The notes below the pieces were generated by a model that was given only the letters and a program-made list of their open reading frames with translations, was not told where the DNA came from and did not search any database. Position numbers and translations under genes: made by a program. Shown here in pieces: positions 22,133 through 31,818 of a stretch of 64,000 nt of DNA (position 1 is the stretch's first letter; the number at the start of each line of letters is the position of its first letter). This DNA is from Gari tellinella. Taxonomy: Eukaryota > Mollusca > Bivalvia > Cardiida > Psammobiidae. The DNA lies in NCBI GenBank assembly GCA_922989275.2, contig OV277869.1, positions 41,710,189 through 41,774,188 of the forward strand. The letters are read 5' to 3'.

Positions 22133-22690
22133 CGAAAGTTTGGTGTTAATAGAAATGCTTTTAATGTTATCTTTTCGTTATAAATTTATATACAGATGTT
22201 TTATTAGACCATGATCTCACGACTAGTACAGAATTTGAGGCGATAGCTTATAATTTGTTTGTTTAGTGAGTTTGTGAAAATGAGAGAGAAAACGTACAGT
22301 ACTGTATTTTCCGTTTTTCCTACGAAAGTTTGGTGTTAATAGAAATGCTTTTAATGCTATCTTTTCGTTATAAATTTTAATACAGATGTTTTATTAAACC
22401 ATGATCTCACGACTAGTACAAAATTTGAGGCGATAGCTTATAAATTGTTAGTTTAGTGAGGTTTTGAAAATGAGAGAAAAACGTAATTTTTCGTTTACCT
22501 ACGAAGTTTGGTGTTAATATAAATGCTTTTAATGTCATCTTATCGTTATAAATTTTAATACAGATGTTTTATTAGACCATTATCTTACGCGTAGTACAAA
22601 ATTTGAGGCGATAGCTTATAAATTGATAGTTTAGTGAGGTTTTGAAAACGAGAGAAAAACGTATTTTTTCGTTTACCTACGAAGTTTGTG
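22133..22690 (+). repeat. Tandem array, three units of ~178-190 bp
   Basis: CGAAAGTTTGGTGTTAAT starts units at 22133 and 22323, then CGAAGTTTG at 22502 and 22680. Each unit contains CAGATGTTTTATTA and GGCGATAGCTTATAA. Confidence 0.85.
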
Positions 22691-22734
22691 TGTGTCTATA
22701 TTTCTCTGCCACTGTCTGTATTTATGTCTCTGTT

Positions 22735-22852
22735 TCTCTTTGTGACTGTCTCTCTGTCTGTCTGTTTTTCTCTTATCTCTGTCTGTCAGTCTCTCGCTTC
22801 TTCTTTTCTGTCTCCATCTTTCTGTATGAATGTCTGTCTGTCTCTCTGATGA
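22735..22852 (+). repeat. GTCT/CTCT-rich microsatellite
   Basis: Irregular (GTCT)n and (CTCT)n tract; the short frames it produces are low complexity. Confidence 0.8.
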
Positions 22853-23989
22853 TCCTCATGCGGAGAAAAGGTAAAGTGTGTCATAAAGAGCTTAATTTGA
22901 AAAAGGGGTAAACTATATTTCAAGAGACATACTCTATGAATCCGACATTTTTGCAGCCTGGTCTGGATTTCAACTGTTTGCAATTGCAATAGTCATCATG
23001 TTACTGGTATTCAGTAATGAGAGGGTTAATCCAGTCATCAACCAAACCAGGTGCATTGATGTTGTTTTTTTGTTGTTGTTTTTTTTGTTTTTTTTTAATT
23101 CAATTCTATTATCTTTATTTTTTTGTGATTTGTATAATATATAAACATCATGCGGTTACAGAAGTCAAGAACACATGTTCAAGTTACACGCACGGGTAGC
23201 ATTGATCTTTTTCATTAAAGTAGCAACCCGCTGGTGTGACTGTCCATCTTCATAGATAATCGGCATGTTCAAGAAGCATGGACTTCATGCTGGGACAGTT
23301 TTATGACGCTGATAATTGTCCTGCTAATTTGGTGCGGGTTCTGTATACGGTTACGTAATGTGTCACATTCCTTTGTGATGTGTAATATGGTAGACATTTT
23401 GTAAGTAAATAAAGCTAAGGACGAGTGTCAAACATTCTGGATGCAGATCAGACGCCGTGTTACGCGGCATCTGATCTTGATCCAAGTTGTTTGCAAAAAA
23501 AAAAAGTAAAGTTGCGATCAGCAGGCAAAGAGTTAAGCAGTCAGTAAAATAGATTGCTTAAGGCATTGGCTGCTTTATAATTTACTCCGTTATATAAGAC
23601 ATAAGTAAAGCAGAAAGAAACGGAGATCTCATGTTATCATGTTTGCGATTAATTTCTGAAGATAATGCAAACTGTTACCTCTTTCATAGAAATGGGACGG
23701 ATAATATGTATATTTTAGTCTGGCTGTAAAACTAACCCTAAATTCATTTATTTTGAAGTAATATGTTAATAATTCTAATTTTCCTTTCAATAATAATAAT
23801 GATCACATACGACATAATAATACAGTTACAACTTTGGCCGTTTTGGATTTTGGCCGTTTGACGCGCACTCCTTTCAAACGTCTCATTACATACAAAATGG
23901 ATTTTTATTTTTGCTTCCAAGGAAATATTTCCTCCATGTAGAACATTGTAACAATGCATGAACACATTTTTAGAAGTTTAGAAGTTTGC

Positions 23990-24620
23990 TTAAGTTTTTA
24001 TACGGAAGGAATTCTTTTCTTACGCGAGTTGGTCTAGTCATATCATTAGCCAGCAACCTTTGTAGGTCATCATTACTTTTTTCGCTTCAAGAAAAACCCT
24101 GGTATTTTAACAACCGAAAGATAAGTGTCACGGCTTTATATCAAGACTTTTTTTTTTTCAATATATAATATATATCGGACGAAAATTATGGATTAAATTC
24201 AAGTTTTTGAAACGGGACGTAGTATATATTTCGCGATCGCCTGCTCTCGTTTATCGACTATTTCATTTGGCCATCGCTCTTTAACTCGCCATAAAATTTG
24301 TCGATTTCGAAAATAAACACTTGCATTTTTACAACTGAAAGAAAAATATCTAAGCTTTCCTTTAAGACCATTTCTTTGAAAATCGGTGGAAAATTGAGGG
24401 TTTTATGAAAGGTTTTGTAACGGGGCGTGATATATTTATGCCCGAGTGCTTGCTCCCTTTTATCGGCAAATTCATTTGGAAACCACTCTTTAACTCGCCA
24501 TAAAACGGGTCAATTTTAAACAATAAAATCTGTTATTTTTACAAGTGAAAGATAAATATCTTAGCCTTCTTTTAAGACCATTATAATGAAAATCGGGTGA
24601 AAATTAAGGATTTTATGTAA
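23990..24620 (+). repeat. Tandem array, three units of ~209-221 bp
   Basis: TTTTTACAACTGAAAGA-like words recur at about 24105, 24326 and 24535, and TAACTCGCCATAAAA at 24282 and 24491. The first unit is the most diverged. Unrelated to the other array. Confidence 0.75.
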
Positions 24621-25007
24621 CTTAAACTAACAGTAGGTAACCATTCAACACGATAAAAAACGCGATAGCCCGCTATCGGCGTACCGGTGCAGTTGAATTA
24701 TCGATCGATTAAGCGTTATCGCACATACAGGTAACGGACGACACCATTTTCGGGAAAATGCAGATTTGAGTATAAGTTACTTCTCCATTTGTCCTTTCTC
24801 CATGCTCGAACTAAGTTGTGCTTGAGCATAAAATAGCAGACATCACTTTCATTTCTGTTATGTATCTCAGTGACCTGAGTTCAGAGCTAGCTATGGGTCA
24901 GTTATGCAATTGGAGACGGTCTCAGAGAGAAATGACTATTATTATGCTGAACTGTTGTCTGCTCCAAATGTTTGTATGTGAAATATGTAAAAAATAATAA
25001 CTTATAT

Positions 25008-25108
25008 TTTCTAAATATAAGAAAATATGTAAATGAGTGGCAAATAGTTTAGATCCAGATTAGATGCAGCATTATGTGGCATCTGACCTGGATCCAAACT
25101 GTTTGCAA
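25008..25108 (+). repeat. D-core segment, right copy of a direct repeat
   Basis: Near-identical to 21826-21933, including the flanking TTTTCTAAATATAAGAAA. The pair brackets the 2.8-kb inverted-repeat element. Confidence 0.8.
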
Positions 25109-25505
25109 AAATGTTGCATTTAGTATAAGGGTAGCTTCTTAGCCTGGAAGATACAATGCGTCTGTATAAAACGGATCATTAGAGAGTTTTTACTGTCAGA
25201 CCTGCATCAAAAAGCACTGATATGGCCAGGGTTGAGTCAAATTTGATCCTAGGGTTTTGATTTTTTACAATTTTGAAAGTGATTTAGTAGAAGATACTAT
25301 TCATGCAATATCTAAGGTGTGGGAACAGTGGTTTTTTACAAAAAACTTGTTTAAAGTTTTTCACTTTTTTTAATAAATTTCAATAAGTAGTCCACTTTAA
25401 AGTTTCATTTTAACAATTTCTGTAGAGAAGCATCCAAGGAACACCGTGAGCAAATTAGTTTTTTCCTCAGACTCGCGGTTTCAGAGGAGTTGTCGCTTGA
25501 AGTAA

Positions 25506-25572
25506 ATTTGAACGGACGGACAGACGGACGGACGGACAGACGGACAGACGGACAGACGGACGACGGACGGCG
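25506..25572 (+). repeat. ACGG/ACAG microsatellite in the R tail
   Basis: (GGAC)n and (AGAC)n units run into the 3' hairpin of the R repeat. The other R copies have a GACGACGGAC-like version at the same place. Confidence 0.85.
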
Positions 25573-25621
25573 GGCGATCACAACAGCTCACCTTGAGCCT
25601 TCGGCTCAGGTGAGCTAAAAA

Positions 25622-25885
25622 CAGACCAGGAGAGGGCGGCCATCAAATGTAGATCTGCCTGCAAGACTTGTGGACCGACATTTTGTCGGTCAATTCGGTG
25701 ATCCTAAACACTACCCTGACTGCATAGTTTGTAGCAGCAGAACCACACAAGGTTGGAAAAGAAAACAGACACGATTCAACTGTGTACAATGTAACTTGGC
25801 CATGTGTCCCTCTCCCTGCCACGAAATCTACCACACTTACAGTGACTTCAAGGAAGCTGCCGCGAGGATTGTGTACAATTTATAA
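25622..25885 (+). CDS. piggyBac transposase, C-terminal zinc-binding domain (displaced)
   Basis: Continues from the break as QTRRGRPSNVDLPARLVDRH and then a Cys/His domain: CIVC, CVQC, CPSPC and HEIYH. This matches the zinc ribbon or cross-brace domain that ends many PGBD-type transposases. It stops at TAA 25883-25885. The RRGRPS linker before it is typical of the family and shows that the host reading frame resumes exactly after the insertion. Confidence 0.9.
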   Translation, partial: QTRRGRPSNVDLPARLVDRHFVGQFGDPKHYPDCIVCSSRTTQGWKRKQTRFNCVQCNLAMCPSPCHEIYHTYSDFKEAAARIVYNL

Positions 25886-26292
25886 AAAATTCCACTCGTG
25901 TGTAAGAGTTGACTGTAGTTTAAAATTTAGGTACAAGTTACTGGACATCAATTTTAGCATTGCAATAACTTGAAACTCACATGCCTATGTTGATAGCTTT
26001 TAGATAAATAGTTTTGAAGACTACATCATAGTTTAGACGTCATAAGTATTGTGTTGTACACCAGCTTTTGACTATGAAATATTCCGAGTTTGGAATGGAT
26101 CATTTCAAATTTATACTTAAATTTATTGCAAATAATCATTCTTTCAGATATTACTTTGCAATTTTATGTGCTGTTAGATACATGTCTGCTCTGTATCTCC
26201 TGAAAATTTGAAAGAATTCTATTGATTGTATCAAAAGTTGTGATTTTTTCAATATGCCTAGTATCATTTCTGAAAAATTGCTTAAATATATT

Positions 26293-26337
26293 TGGCGCTG
26301 GGGGTTCCGTTTACCCAGAAATTTGGCGCCGAAAGGG
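26293..26337 (+). promoter_or_regulatory. Right piggyBac end with repeated TGGCGC motif
   Basis: TTTGGCGCTG and TTTGGCGCCG lie 31 bp apart, the inverse of the left-end motif. A candidate transposase-binding pair. Confidence 0.6.
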
Positions 26338-26750
26338 TTAAGGAGCCCTCTGATCAGGGTCTATACTGTTTGTCATTTTGACATATATAGTAAAAATCAA
26401 CCCAAAAATGTCAAAAATGGACTGGACTTAATTGAAACTTAGAATTGTTCATTTTAGGTTTCAGGGAGGAAAGGGTTAAAGGAGTAGAGTATACAGTAAG
26501 TTGTCTTTATCCCACAACTTCCTCAAAGTTGTTGACATTTATGAATCCCTCGGAGATTTAAATGATGAAATGAAATTCATACTTTAATTGCATTTTCAGT
26601 GACTGAATATCTTGCATAGATGCATGTGTTAACCTAACTGCACTTAATTATTTATAACCCTTACAATGCTTCATTCTCAAATGGACTCTTCCGTAGTCTG
26701 ATAAATACTGACTGCACCAGGTTTACACTGCATGGGGTTTCTGAACGCCT

Positions 26751-26987
26751 TTAACCCCTTTTACTCCATACAAGCGCATTTTAGCACATTTAATTCATTC
26801 CTCCACTGAAGAAAATAATTCCAATTTATACAGTCATGAATATGTATTATAAGAAATATTTGCTATATTTTAGCAGTTGGAAGCTTAAAGTAGGCTGAAA
26901 GTAAGGCACATTCTGCTTTACTTTCAACCTGCTTTAAGTAGTCAGCTATCTTCAAAACTAGAAACAAGCTAGGAAGTAAAGCGTTAA
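26751..26987 (+). mobile_element. Family B element (B4)
   Basis: TTAACCCCTTTTACTCC to AGTAAAGCGTTAA. The core arms are shortened (GCACATTCTGC without its left partner). Confidence 0.75.
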
Positions 26988-27020
26988 ATTAAATATCAAC
27001 AAGAACCTTTTTCTCCTCAA

Positions 27021-27197
27021 CAGGGCTCCAGATAAAAGGGAGTTAACCGAACAATTCAAGCATTTTCACCTTCGTGTCAGCACCAAATAGGACTTCCAAA
27101 GGAATGGTGTAACTTACTCATTAGAATCGTCTAGAAAAGACGATTCTAATGAGTAGTCACACCATATAGAATTTAATTCAGAAATAAAGGAGCCCTG
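27021..27197 (+). mobile_element. Family E element (E7)
   Basis: CAGGGCTCCAGATAAAAGG to AAAGGAGCCCTG, with core CGTCTAGAAAAGACG. The right flank is shortened. Confidence 0.8.
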
Positions 27198-27240
27198 TCT
27201 TGATTGATGCTTAAGCAGTTTGTCCAAAAAATATTATAAA

Positions 27241-27560
27241 ACAAGAAGTGTTTGTGAAACACTATATGCCGCCTGATGTGACCATGGTCTCTGAATGACC
27301 TTGACCTTTGCCTGGCATGACCCAACTTGTACAGGGCTCAACAGGTTTCTTGAGTGAAGTACGCAAATTGGAAGCATCTATCACATGTAGTTCCAAAGTT
27401 AAGGCAAATGTTAAATTCAGCCTCTTTGATCTCTAAATGACCTTGACCTTTGTCTGACATGTTCAGAAGTATACTGGGCTCAATAGCTTCTTAAGTTGAG
27501 TACACATACTAAGTATAAAATCTCTATCACATGTAGTTCCAAAGTTATGGCCTTGAAGGT
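27241..27560 (+). mobile_element. R-like repeat with ~142-bp units, 3' end missing
   Basis: Opens with a GTGTTTGTGAAACAC palindrome. Then AATGACCTTGACCTTTG occurs at about 27293 and 27435, and CTATCACATGTAGTTCCAAA in each unit. Same architecture as the 145-bp repeat at the window start, different sequence. Confidence 0.6.
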
Positions 27561-27574
27561 TAAAGTTGTCGACA

Positions 27575-27735
27575 GAAACTTTGAAGGCCCATTCTGCTTT
27601 ACTTTCAACCTGCTTTAAGTGGGCACCTGTCGATGTTTTTGCTTTAAAGACTGGTGGCAGCTTCATGCAGGAAGAAAGAAATGCAGAAAGCTCCTATAGG
27701 AGATCTCTGCATAACTTTTGTCCTGGAGCATTAAC
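27575..27735. repeat. B and P core fragments
   Basis: A right B arm (CATTCTGCTTTACTTTCAAC) and then a P-type palindrome (GCAGAAAGCTCCTATAGGAG). Confidence 0.6.
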
Positions 27736-27981
27736 TCTTTCCTCCCTGAAACTTTAAATGGACAATTCCAGTTTCAATTTTGGTTTAGTCCATTTCTGAC
27801 TTTAAGGATTGTTTTTGTCAATGTTTGGCTTTATAACAAACAGTGAAGACCCTGATCAGAGGGCTCCTTTCGGAGCCCTCTGAGCTGGGTCTTCACTGTT
27901 TGCAAAGGACAAGTGTACTATTCACATGTACACTGTTTTGAAAAGGACACCTATATGCAGGACTAGGGTTCAAAGGGTTAC
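27731..27981 (+). mobile_element. Family A element (A8)
   Basis: Left TTAA intact, right TTAA mutated to TTAC. TTTCGG tip. Confidence 0.85.
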
Positions 27982-28032
27982 GAAATATAATATACCTTTT
28001 CAAAGAGTCATGCTTCTACATTCAGTGGTGGA

Positions 28033-28467
28033 TTTACTCTTTGCAAGCTGGGTATTTTTTCCCGTCTGCAACAATGATTATCATCTACTACTACTCTATA
28101 AATAGAACTTTCAAAATTTCTTTTCAGAACAAGGTCAGTGTGTTAACTCTTTCCTCCCTGAAACTTTAAATGGACAATTCCAGTTTCCATTTTAGTCAAG
28201 TCCATTTCTGACTTTCAAGGATTGTTTTTGTCAATGTTTGGCATTATGACAAACAGTGAAGACCCTGATCAGAGGGCTCCTTTCGGAGCCCTCTGATCTG
28301 GGTCTTCACTGTTTGCACAGGACAATTGTACTATTCACATGTATACTGTTTGAAAAGCATGCCTATTTGCGGGACTATAGGGTTCAAAGGGTTAAACAGC
28401 TTGGATCCTGATGAGACGCTGCATTGTGTGGCATCTCATTAGGATCCCAATTGTCTGCAAAGGTTAT
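28033..28467 (+). mobile_element. Family D element (D4) interrupted by A9
   Basis: D left flank (TCTGCAACAATGATTATC) before and D core (GGATCCTGATGAGACGCTG) after A9. The right end is fused to E8. Confidence 0.75.
28143..28395 (+). mobile_element. Family A element (A9) nested in D4
   Basis: TTAA both sides. It sits where D normally reads GTGTCAAACAG; here the site is GTGTTAAACAG, so a C-to-T change apparently created the target. Confidence 0.85.
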
Positions 28468-28468
28468 A

Positions 28469-28649
28469 AGAGGGGTAAAACTGAACAAATCCAACATTTT
28501 CTCACTCATTTCAGCATCAAATGCTATAGTGTCACTTCTCATCATTAGAATCGTCTCTTTGAGACAATTCTAATGAGTAGTGACACCATAGGATTTAATA
28601 AAGAAATAAAAAAATTTTTTTTGAAATACTCCCCTTATCTGGAGCTCTG
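28469..28649 (+). mobile_element. Family E element (E8), left end lost
   Basis: Starts within the terminal repeat (ATAAGAGGGG) directly after D4, so the junction shares ATAAG. The right end CTTATCTGGAGCTCTG is intact. Confidence 0.75.
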
Positions 28650-28922
28650 GTACTTATGGTCTCACTGCTAGTTGCATGTTAAGAGTTGAGACAAATTTCT
28701 CTGTTTCATGCACCATTTCATTTCATTACTATGAAACTCCATCATGTTAATCCCAAGTAATTAACCTTTCTACCACTAAAGGAAATAATTTACAAGTTCC
28801 TAAAATAACCACCCATAATTTAACAAATTAAATTTCATGAACACCAAGTGTAACTTCAAGTTGCAAACAAATTTCACTTCACACATTTGGCAGTCAATTA
28901 CTGCAAATTCTACATAACTTAC
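28650..28922. other. No recognised feature
   Basis: AT-rich DNA without a gene or element that I recognise. Confidence 0.5.
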
Positions 28923-29136
28923 TTAACCCTTAGCCTACCACTCACGACTATAGCTCCATATGCAAACAGCTTGGATCCGGATGAGACGCCGAGTAACTCG
29001 GCGTCTCATCCGGATCCAAGCTGTTTGACACTCGGACAACATTTTCAGCAATTTTGAGCAACTTTGAAGCACTTTGAAACTTGAAGCAGACGAGAAATAT
29101 AGCAGACGACAATTTATTTGGCGGGCTAAGGGTTAA
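28923..29136 (+). mobile_element. Family C TTAA element (C2)
   Basis: 214 bp, TTAACCCTTAGCC to GGCTAAGGGTTAA. Very close to C1, C3 and C4. The 77-codon minus-strand frame here is a translation of the repeat. Confidence 0.95.
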
Positions 29137-29340
29137 TGCTGGTGGTGAAACCATGATAACCTTAGCAAACAGGCTAAACAATGATGAGACACCACATAAT
29201 ACGGCCTCTCATCAGAATCACAACTGTTTGACACTCCGACTGTTTTGACAAGAATTTTTTTTAAAAATTCTAATTTAAGAACAATAACAGACAACAGTCA
29301 TGTTGCAGATGAAAAAATTACCAAGCATGCAAAAAGTTAA
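29133..29340 (-). mobile_element. Family D element (D5), sharing a TTAA with C2
   Basis: Core AACAATGATGAGACACC and diverged mirror. Right end AGCATGCAAAAAGTTAA. Confidence 0.75.
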
Positions 29341-29497
29341 TGAACACTTATAAGATACTGGAATTTCAAAGTTCTCTACCTTCTGTCTTCTTTATATAAA
29401 CTGTTACCTAAAGGGATGAGGACAATGTTACTAATGGCACTTTACTGAAGTGTTATATGTCTATATAATGTCATTTCTATGAGGGGTCCCGATGGAC

Positions 29498-29691
29498 TAG
29501 GGTTCCAGATAAGGGAAGTATTTCAAAAACAAAAAATCTTTATTTCTGCATTAAACCCTATGGTGTAACTACTCATTAGAATCGTCTAAAAGAGACGATT
29601 CTAATGAGTAGTAACAACATAGGATTTGGTGCTAAAATGAGTGAGAAAATGTTGGATTTATTCAGTATACTCTCTCTTATCTGGAGCCCTG
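29498..29691 (+). mobile_element. Family E element (E9)
   Basis: TAGGGTTCCAGATAAGGG to CTTATCTGGAGCCCTG, with core CGTCTAAAAGAGACG. GATGGACT occurs just outside both ends, though offset by four bases at right. Confidence 0.8.
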
Positions 29692-30761
29692 GAAGGATGG
29701 ACTGGGGTCTCAGTAGACAGTACTATATCTCACTTACAGCCCTATATATGTCCATCATCTGGGTGTTAATACAGAAAAGGGACAGACTGATTAGCACCTT
29801 CTGTAGACTGCTGGCTATAAACGAAGAACCATTTATTTTGGCATGCTCTCCAAATTCAATGGCACATATCAAGGAAATAACATAGCTCTAAGTATATTAT
29901 TTTCATACTAATACTCCCTAACAGCCCTTCTACTGATCTGAATTGCCTTTTGATCAGTTCAAAATCTAATCAGATCAACGCCCATCATCTTATTTTCTAA
30001 TTCCAGAAAGTCAACAAGTGGTACCAGAAGAATTTTTCGAGAAAATTCAATTAAGTAATGGTAAGAAAGATATTGCCTCCAATAATCTTGAAGGAAGTAA
30101 AATCAAATTACGTTACTTGTCAAAATTTTCTGTCCCCTTAGGCACCCTTTCTGTCTCAGTGTGCAGATCATCTTTAAATATTATATGCATTTGCAAATGG
30201 TTTTGATCTAGATCAAACTCTGAGCCTGATCAGGATCCAGAATATTTGTCACGCTGACCTACATGTAGTTTCTGAAAGTATAAATGGAGATGCTTTGGCC
30301 AATTTCAGAATTTCATTAGAGGATCATTTTCAGCAGATGATACTATCTGGTACTCGTGCAATTATTGTAGTGTTGAAAAACTGAACATAATTATATTAGA
30401 AATCTTAGACTAAGACATGCAACTGGCTTATTATATTTAAACAGGACAAATGTAATGCAGAAATCACTTAAAGACTTTTCCTCAGTCCATCGAGGGACCA
30501 CCAGCATATTGTTCTGGAGGTGTCAATGTAACTGTGAAGCATGTGCAACACAATCTCAGTTTACTTGGTGAGGTACAGATTATACTCATGCTCTAGTGAT
30601 TTTCAATGGTTATTTCTAACCAAACTATCAAATATAAAGGTCCGGTCTCATATAAGACGATTCAATGGTTCAATATGCACAAGACCCATGCTTTTTGCAA
30701 GGAAATTGACAGTGAATAATCTGGCAAGGCGTTAAGATCAAAAGGTCGTCAGGAGATGTCT
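29692..30761. other. Mostly unassigned, one eroded D core
   Basis: An eroded D-type core (TTTGATCTAGATCAAACTC) lies at about 30190-30255. The 93-codon plus frame at 29604-29885 begins inside E9 and has no recognisable features. Confidence 0.5.
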
Positions 30762-31005
30762 TTAAGCAATAAATCCATAAATGTGCATATTTACACCTTT
30801 AATCTGTTCCTCGAATGAAGAAAACAGTTCCAATTTAAGTCATGAATATGTATCATAAGAAATATTTTCTATATTCTAGTACATAATAGCTTAAAGAAGG
30901 TTAACAGTAAAGCAGAATGCACCTTAAGGTACAGTCTGCTTTACTTTCAACCTGACTTATAAGTAGTCTTCAATACTAGAAACAGGATATGGAGTAAAGG
31001 GTTAA
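30762..31005 (+). mobile_element. Family B element (B5)
   Basis: TTAA-bounded, core GAATGCACCTTAAGGTAC with arms, and right end GGAGTAAAGGGTTAA. Confidence 0.8.
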
Positions 31006-31034
31006 AGGAGCCTTCTGCATTACCTTTGCCTGCA

Positions 31035-31285
31035 TTAACTCTTTCCTCCCTAAAACTTTAAATGGACAATTCCAGTTTCCATTTTAGTCAAGTCCATTTC
31101 AGACTTTTAAGGGTTGTTTTTGTCAATGTTTGGCATTATGACAAACAGTGAAGACCCTGATCAGAGGGCTCCTTTCGGAGCCCTCTGATCTGGGTCTTCA
31201 CTGTTTGCACAGGACAATTGTACTATTCACATGTACATTGTTTGAAAAGAACGCCTATTTGCGGGACTAGGGTTCAAAGGGTTAA
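31035..31285 (+). mobile_element. Family A element (A10)
   Basis: 251 bp. Sits at a TTAA in a P-type hairpin remnant (CTGCATTAA before, TTAAGCTGTTGTCCT after). Confidence 0.9.
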
Positions 31286-31303
31286 GCTGTTGTCCTAAAA
31301 TTT

Positions 31304-31818
31304 ATAACCCATTATCCCATAGCCTGTTTCTCATTTTGAAAACAGATGGTTACATAAAGAAGGATAAAAGTAAAGCAGAATGTGCCTAAGATGCGTTCTG
31401 CTTTACTTTCAGCCTGCATTAAGCTTCCTTCTGCTATTATATAATTATACTGTTAGTAAATATTTCTTAGGGTATGGTACCTGTTTATGAATTTATGAAT
31501 TGGAACTCTTTTCTTCAGTGGAGGAATAAACTGAATGCGCTTAGCCCATTACCCCATAAATACGCCCTTTTACACCTCTAATTTATCCCTCCACTGAAGA
31601 AAATAACTCCAATTTACATAATCATGAATATGTAGCATAGGAAATATTTTCTATATTCTAACAGATGTTTGCTTAAAGCAGGCTGAAAGTAAAGCAGAAT
31701 GTACCCTAAGGCGCAGTCTGCTTTACTTTCAACCTGCTTTAAGTAGTCACATATCTTCAAAACTAGAAACAGGCTATGGGGTAATGGGTGAAAGACACTT
31801 CTATGGGGTAAAGGGTTA
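31304..31818 (-). mobile_element. Family B element (B6) interrupted by B7
   Basis: Starts CCCATTATCCCATAGCC. The flank GAATAAACTGAATGCGC is cut by B7 and resumes as AAGACACTTCTATGGGG, ending TTAA at 31815. Confidence 0.8.
31541..31793 (+). mobile_element. Family B element (B7) nested in B6
   Basis: CCCATTACCCCATAAATACG to GGGTAATGGG. The flanking TTAAs have decayed to TTAG and TGAA. It entered at the TTAA of GCGCTTAAAAG. Confidence 0.8.

Larger units (their letters stand above)
22028..24809. mobile_element. 2.8-kb inverted-repeat element carrying two minisatellite arrays
   Basis: About 32-bp terminal inverted repeats: left 22028-22060 contains ATGGAGAAAGGACAAATGG and GAGAAGTA; right 24778-24809 is its complement, with one indel. 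No coding frame is seen. Inside are tandem arrays at 22133-22690 and 23990-24620 and a GTCTCTCT-rich tract. The superfamily is unknown. Confidence 0.65.
19683..25621 (+). mobile_element. R-bounded composite insertion inside the transposase gene
   Basis: Starts (C)AAGAGCCCCATGGGGC and ends with the CTCACC/GGTGAG hairpin and GCTAAAAA. The broken reading frame gives the empty site CAGAAACAGACC. AAAC occurs at 19680-19683 and 25619-25622, so a 4-bp duplication or none are both possible. The left R body runs to 19851, resumes at 21022 and stops near 21727. The right 430 bp (25190-25621) belongs to a different R variant, so the insert is rearranged or composite. Confidence 0.8.
17627..25885 (+). 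pseudogene. piggyBac transposase gene (PGBD4-like), two exons, broken
   Basis: The parts in order are exon 1 (17627-17804), an intron, exon 2 (18186 to about 18600), the catalytic region in another frame (to 19682), a 5.9-kb insertion, and a C-terminal zinc-binding domain (25622-25885). Together they span roughly 645 codons, similar to other piggyBac transposases. Two lesions are visible: a frame change plus apparent loss of about a dozen codons near 18600, and the R-bounded insertion. The catalytic aspartates survive, so decay appears fairly recent. The function would be cut-and-paste transposition at TTAA. A sequencing error at the frame change cannot be excluded, but the insertion alone inactivates the gene. 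Confidence 0.9.
17373..26337 (+). mobile_element. piggyBac-superfamily transposon, split by a 5.9-kb insertion
   Basis: Flanked by TTAA (17369-17372 and 26338-26341). Terminal inverted repeats read CCCTTTCGGCGCCA at left and its complement at right. Excluding the 5.9-kb insert the element is about 3 kb, a normal size for the superfamily. It carries a two-exon transposase gene, described separately. The TTAA duplication and CCCTTT start fit piggyBac; the encoded protein confirms it. Confidence 0.95.
17260..26479 (-). mobile_element. Family A element (A7) split at its palindrome tip by piggyBac
   Basis: The left half runs 17260-17372, from TTAACTCTTTGAACCC to AGAGGGCTCCTTAA. The right half runs 26338-26479, from TTAAGGAGCCCTCTG to GGGAGGAAAGGGTTAA. 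Joined at one TTAA they give a normal ~250-bp A element with GGCTCCTTAAGGAGCC at the tip. Confidence 0.9.

Noticed and set aside
19683..25621. Canonical Helitron call for R
   Set aside because: No 5' TC, no CTRR-T end between A and T, and no Rep/helicase frame. Only the 3' hairpin is suggestive.
29498..29703. GATGGACT as the target duplication of E9
   Set aside because: The right copy is four bases away from the element end and the duplication length does not fit the other E copies.
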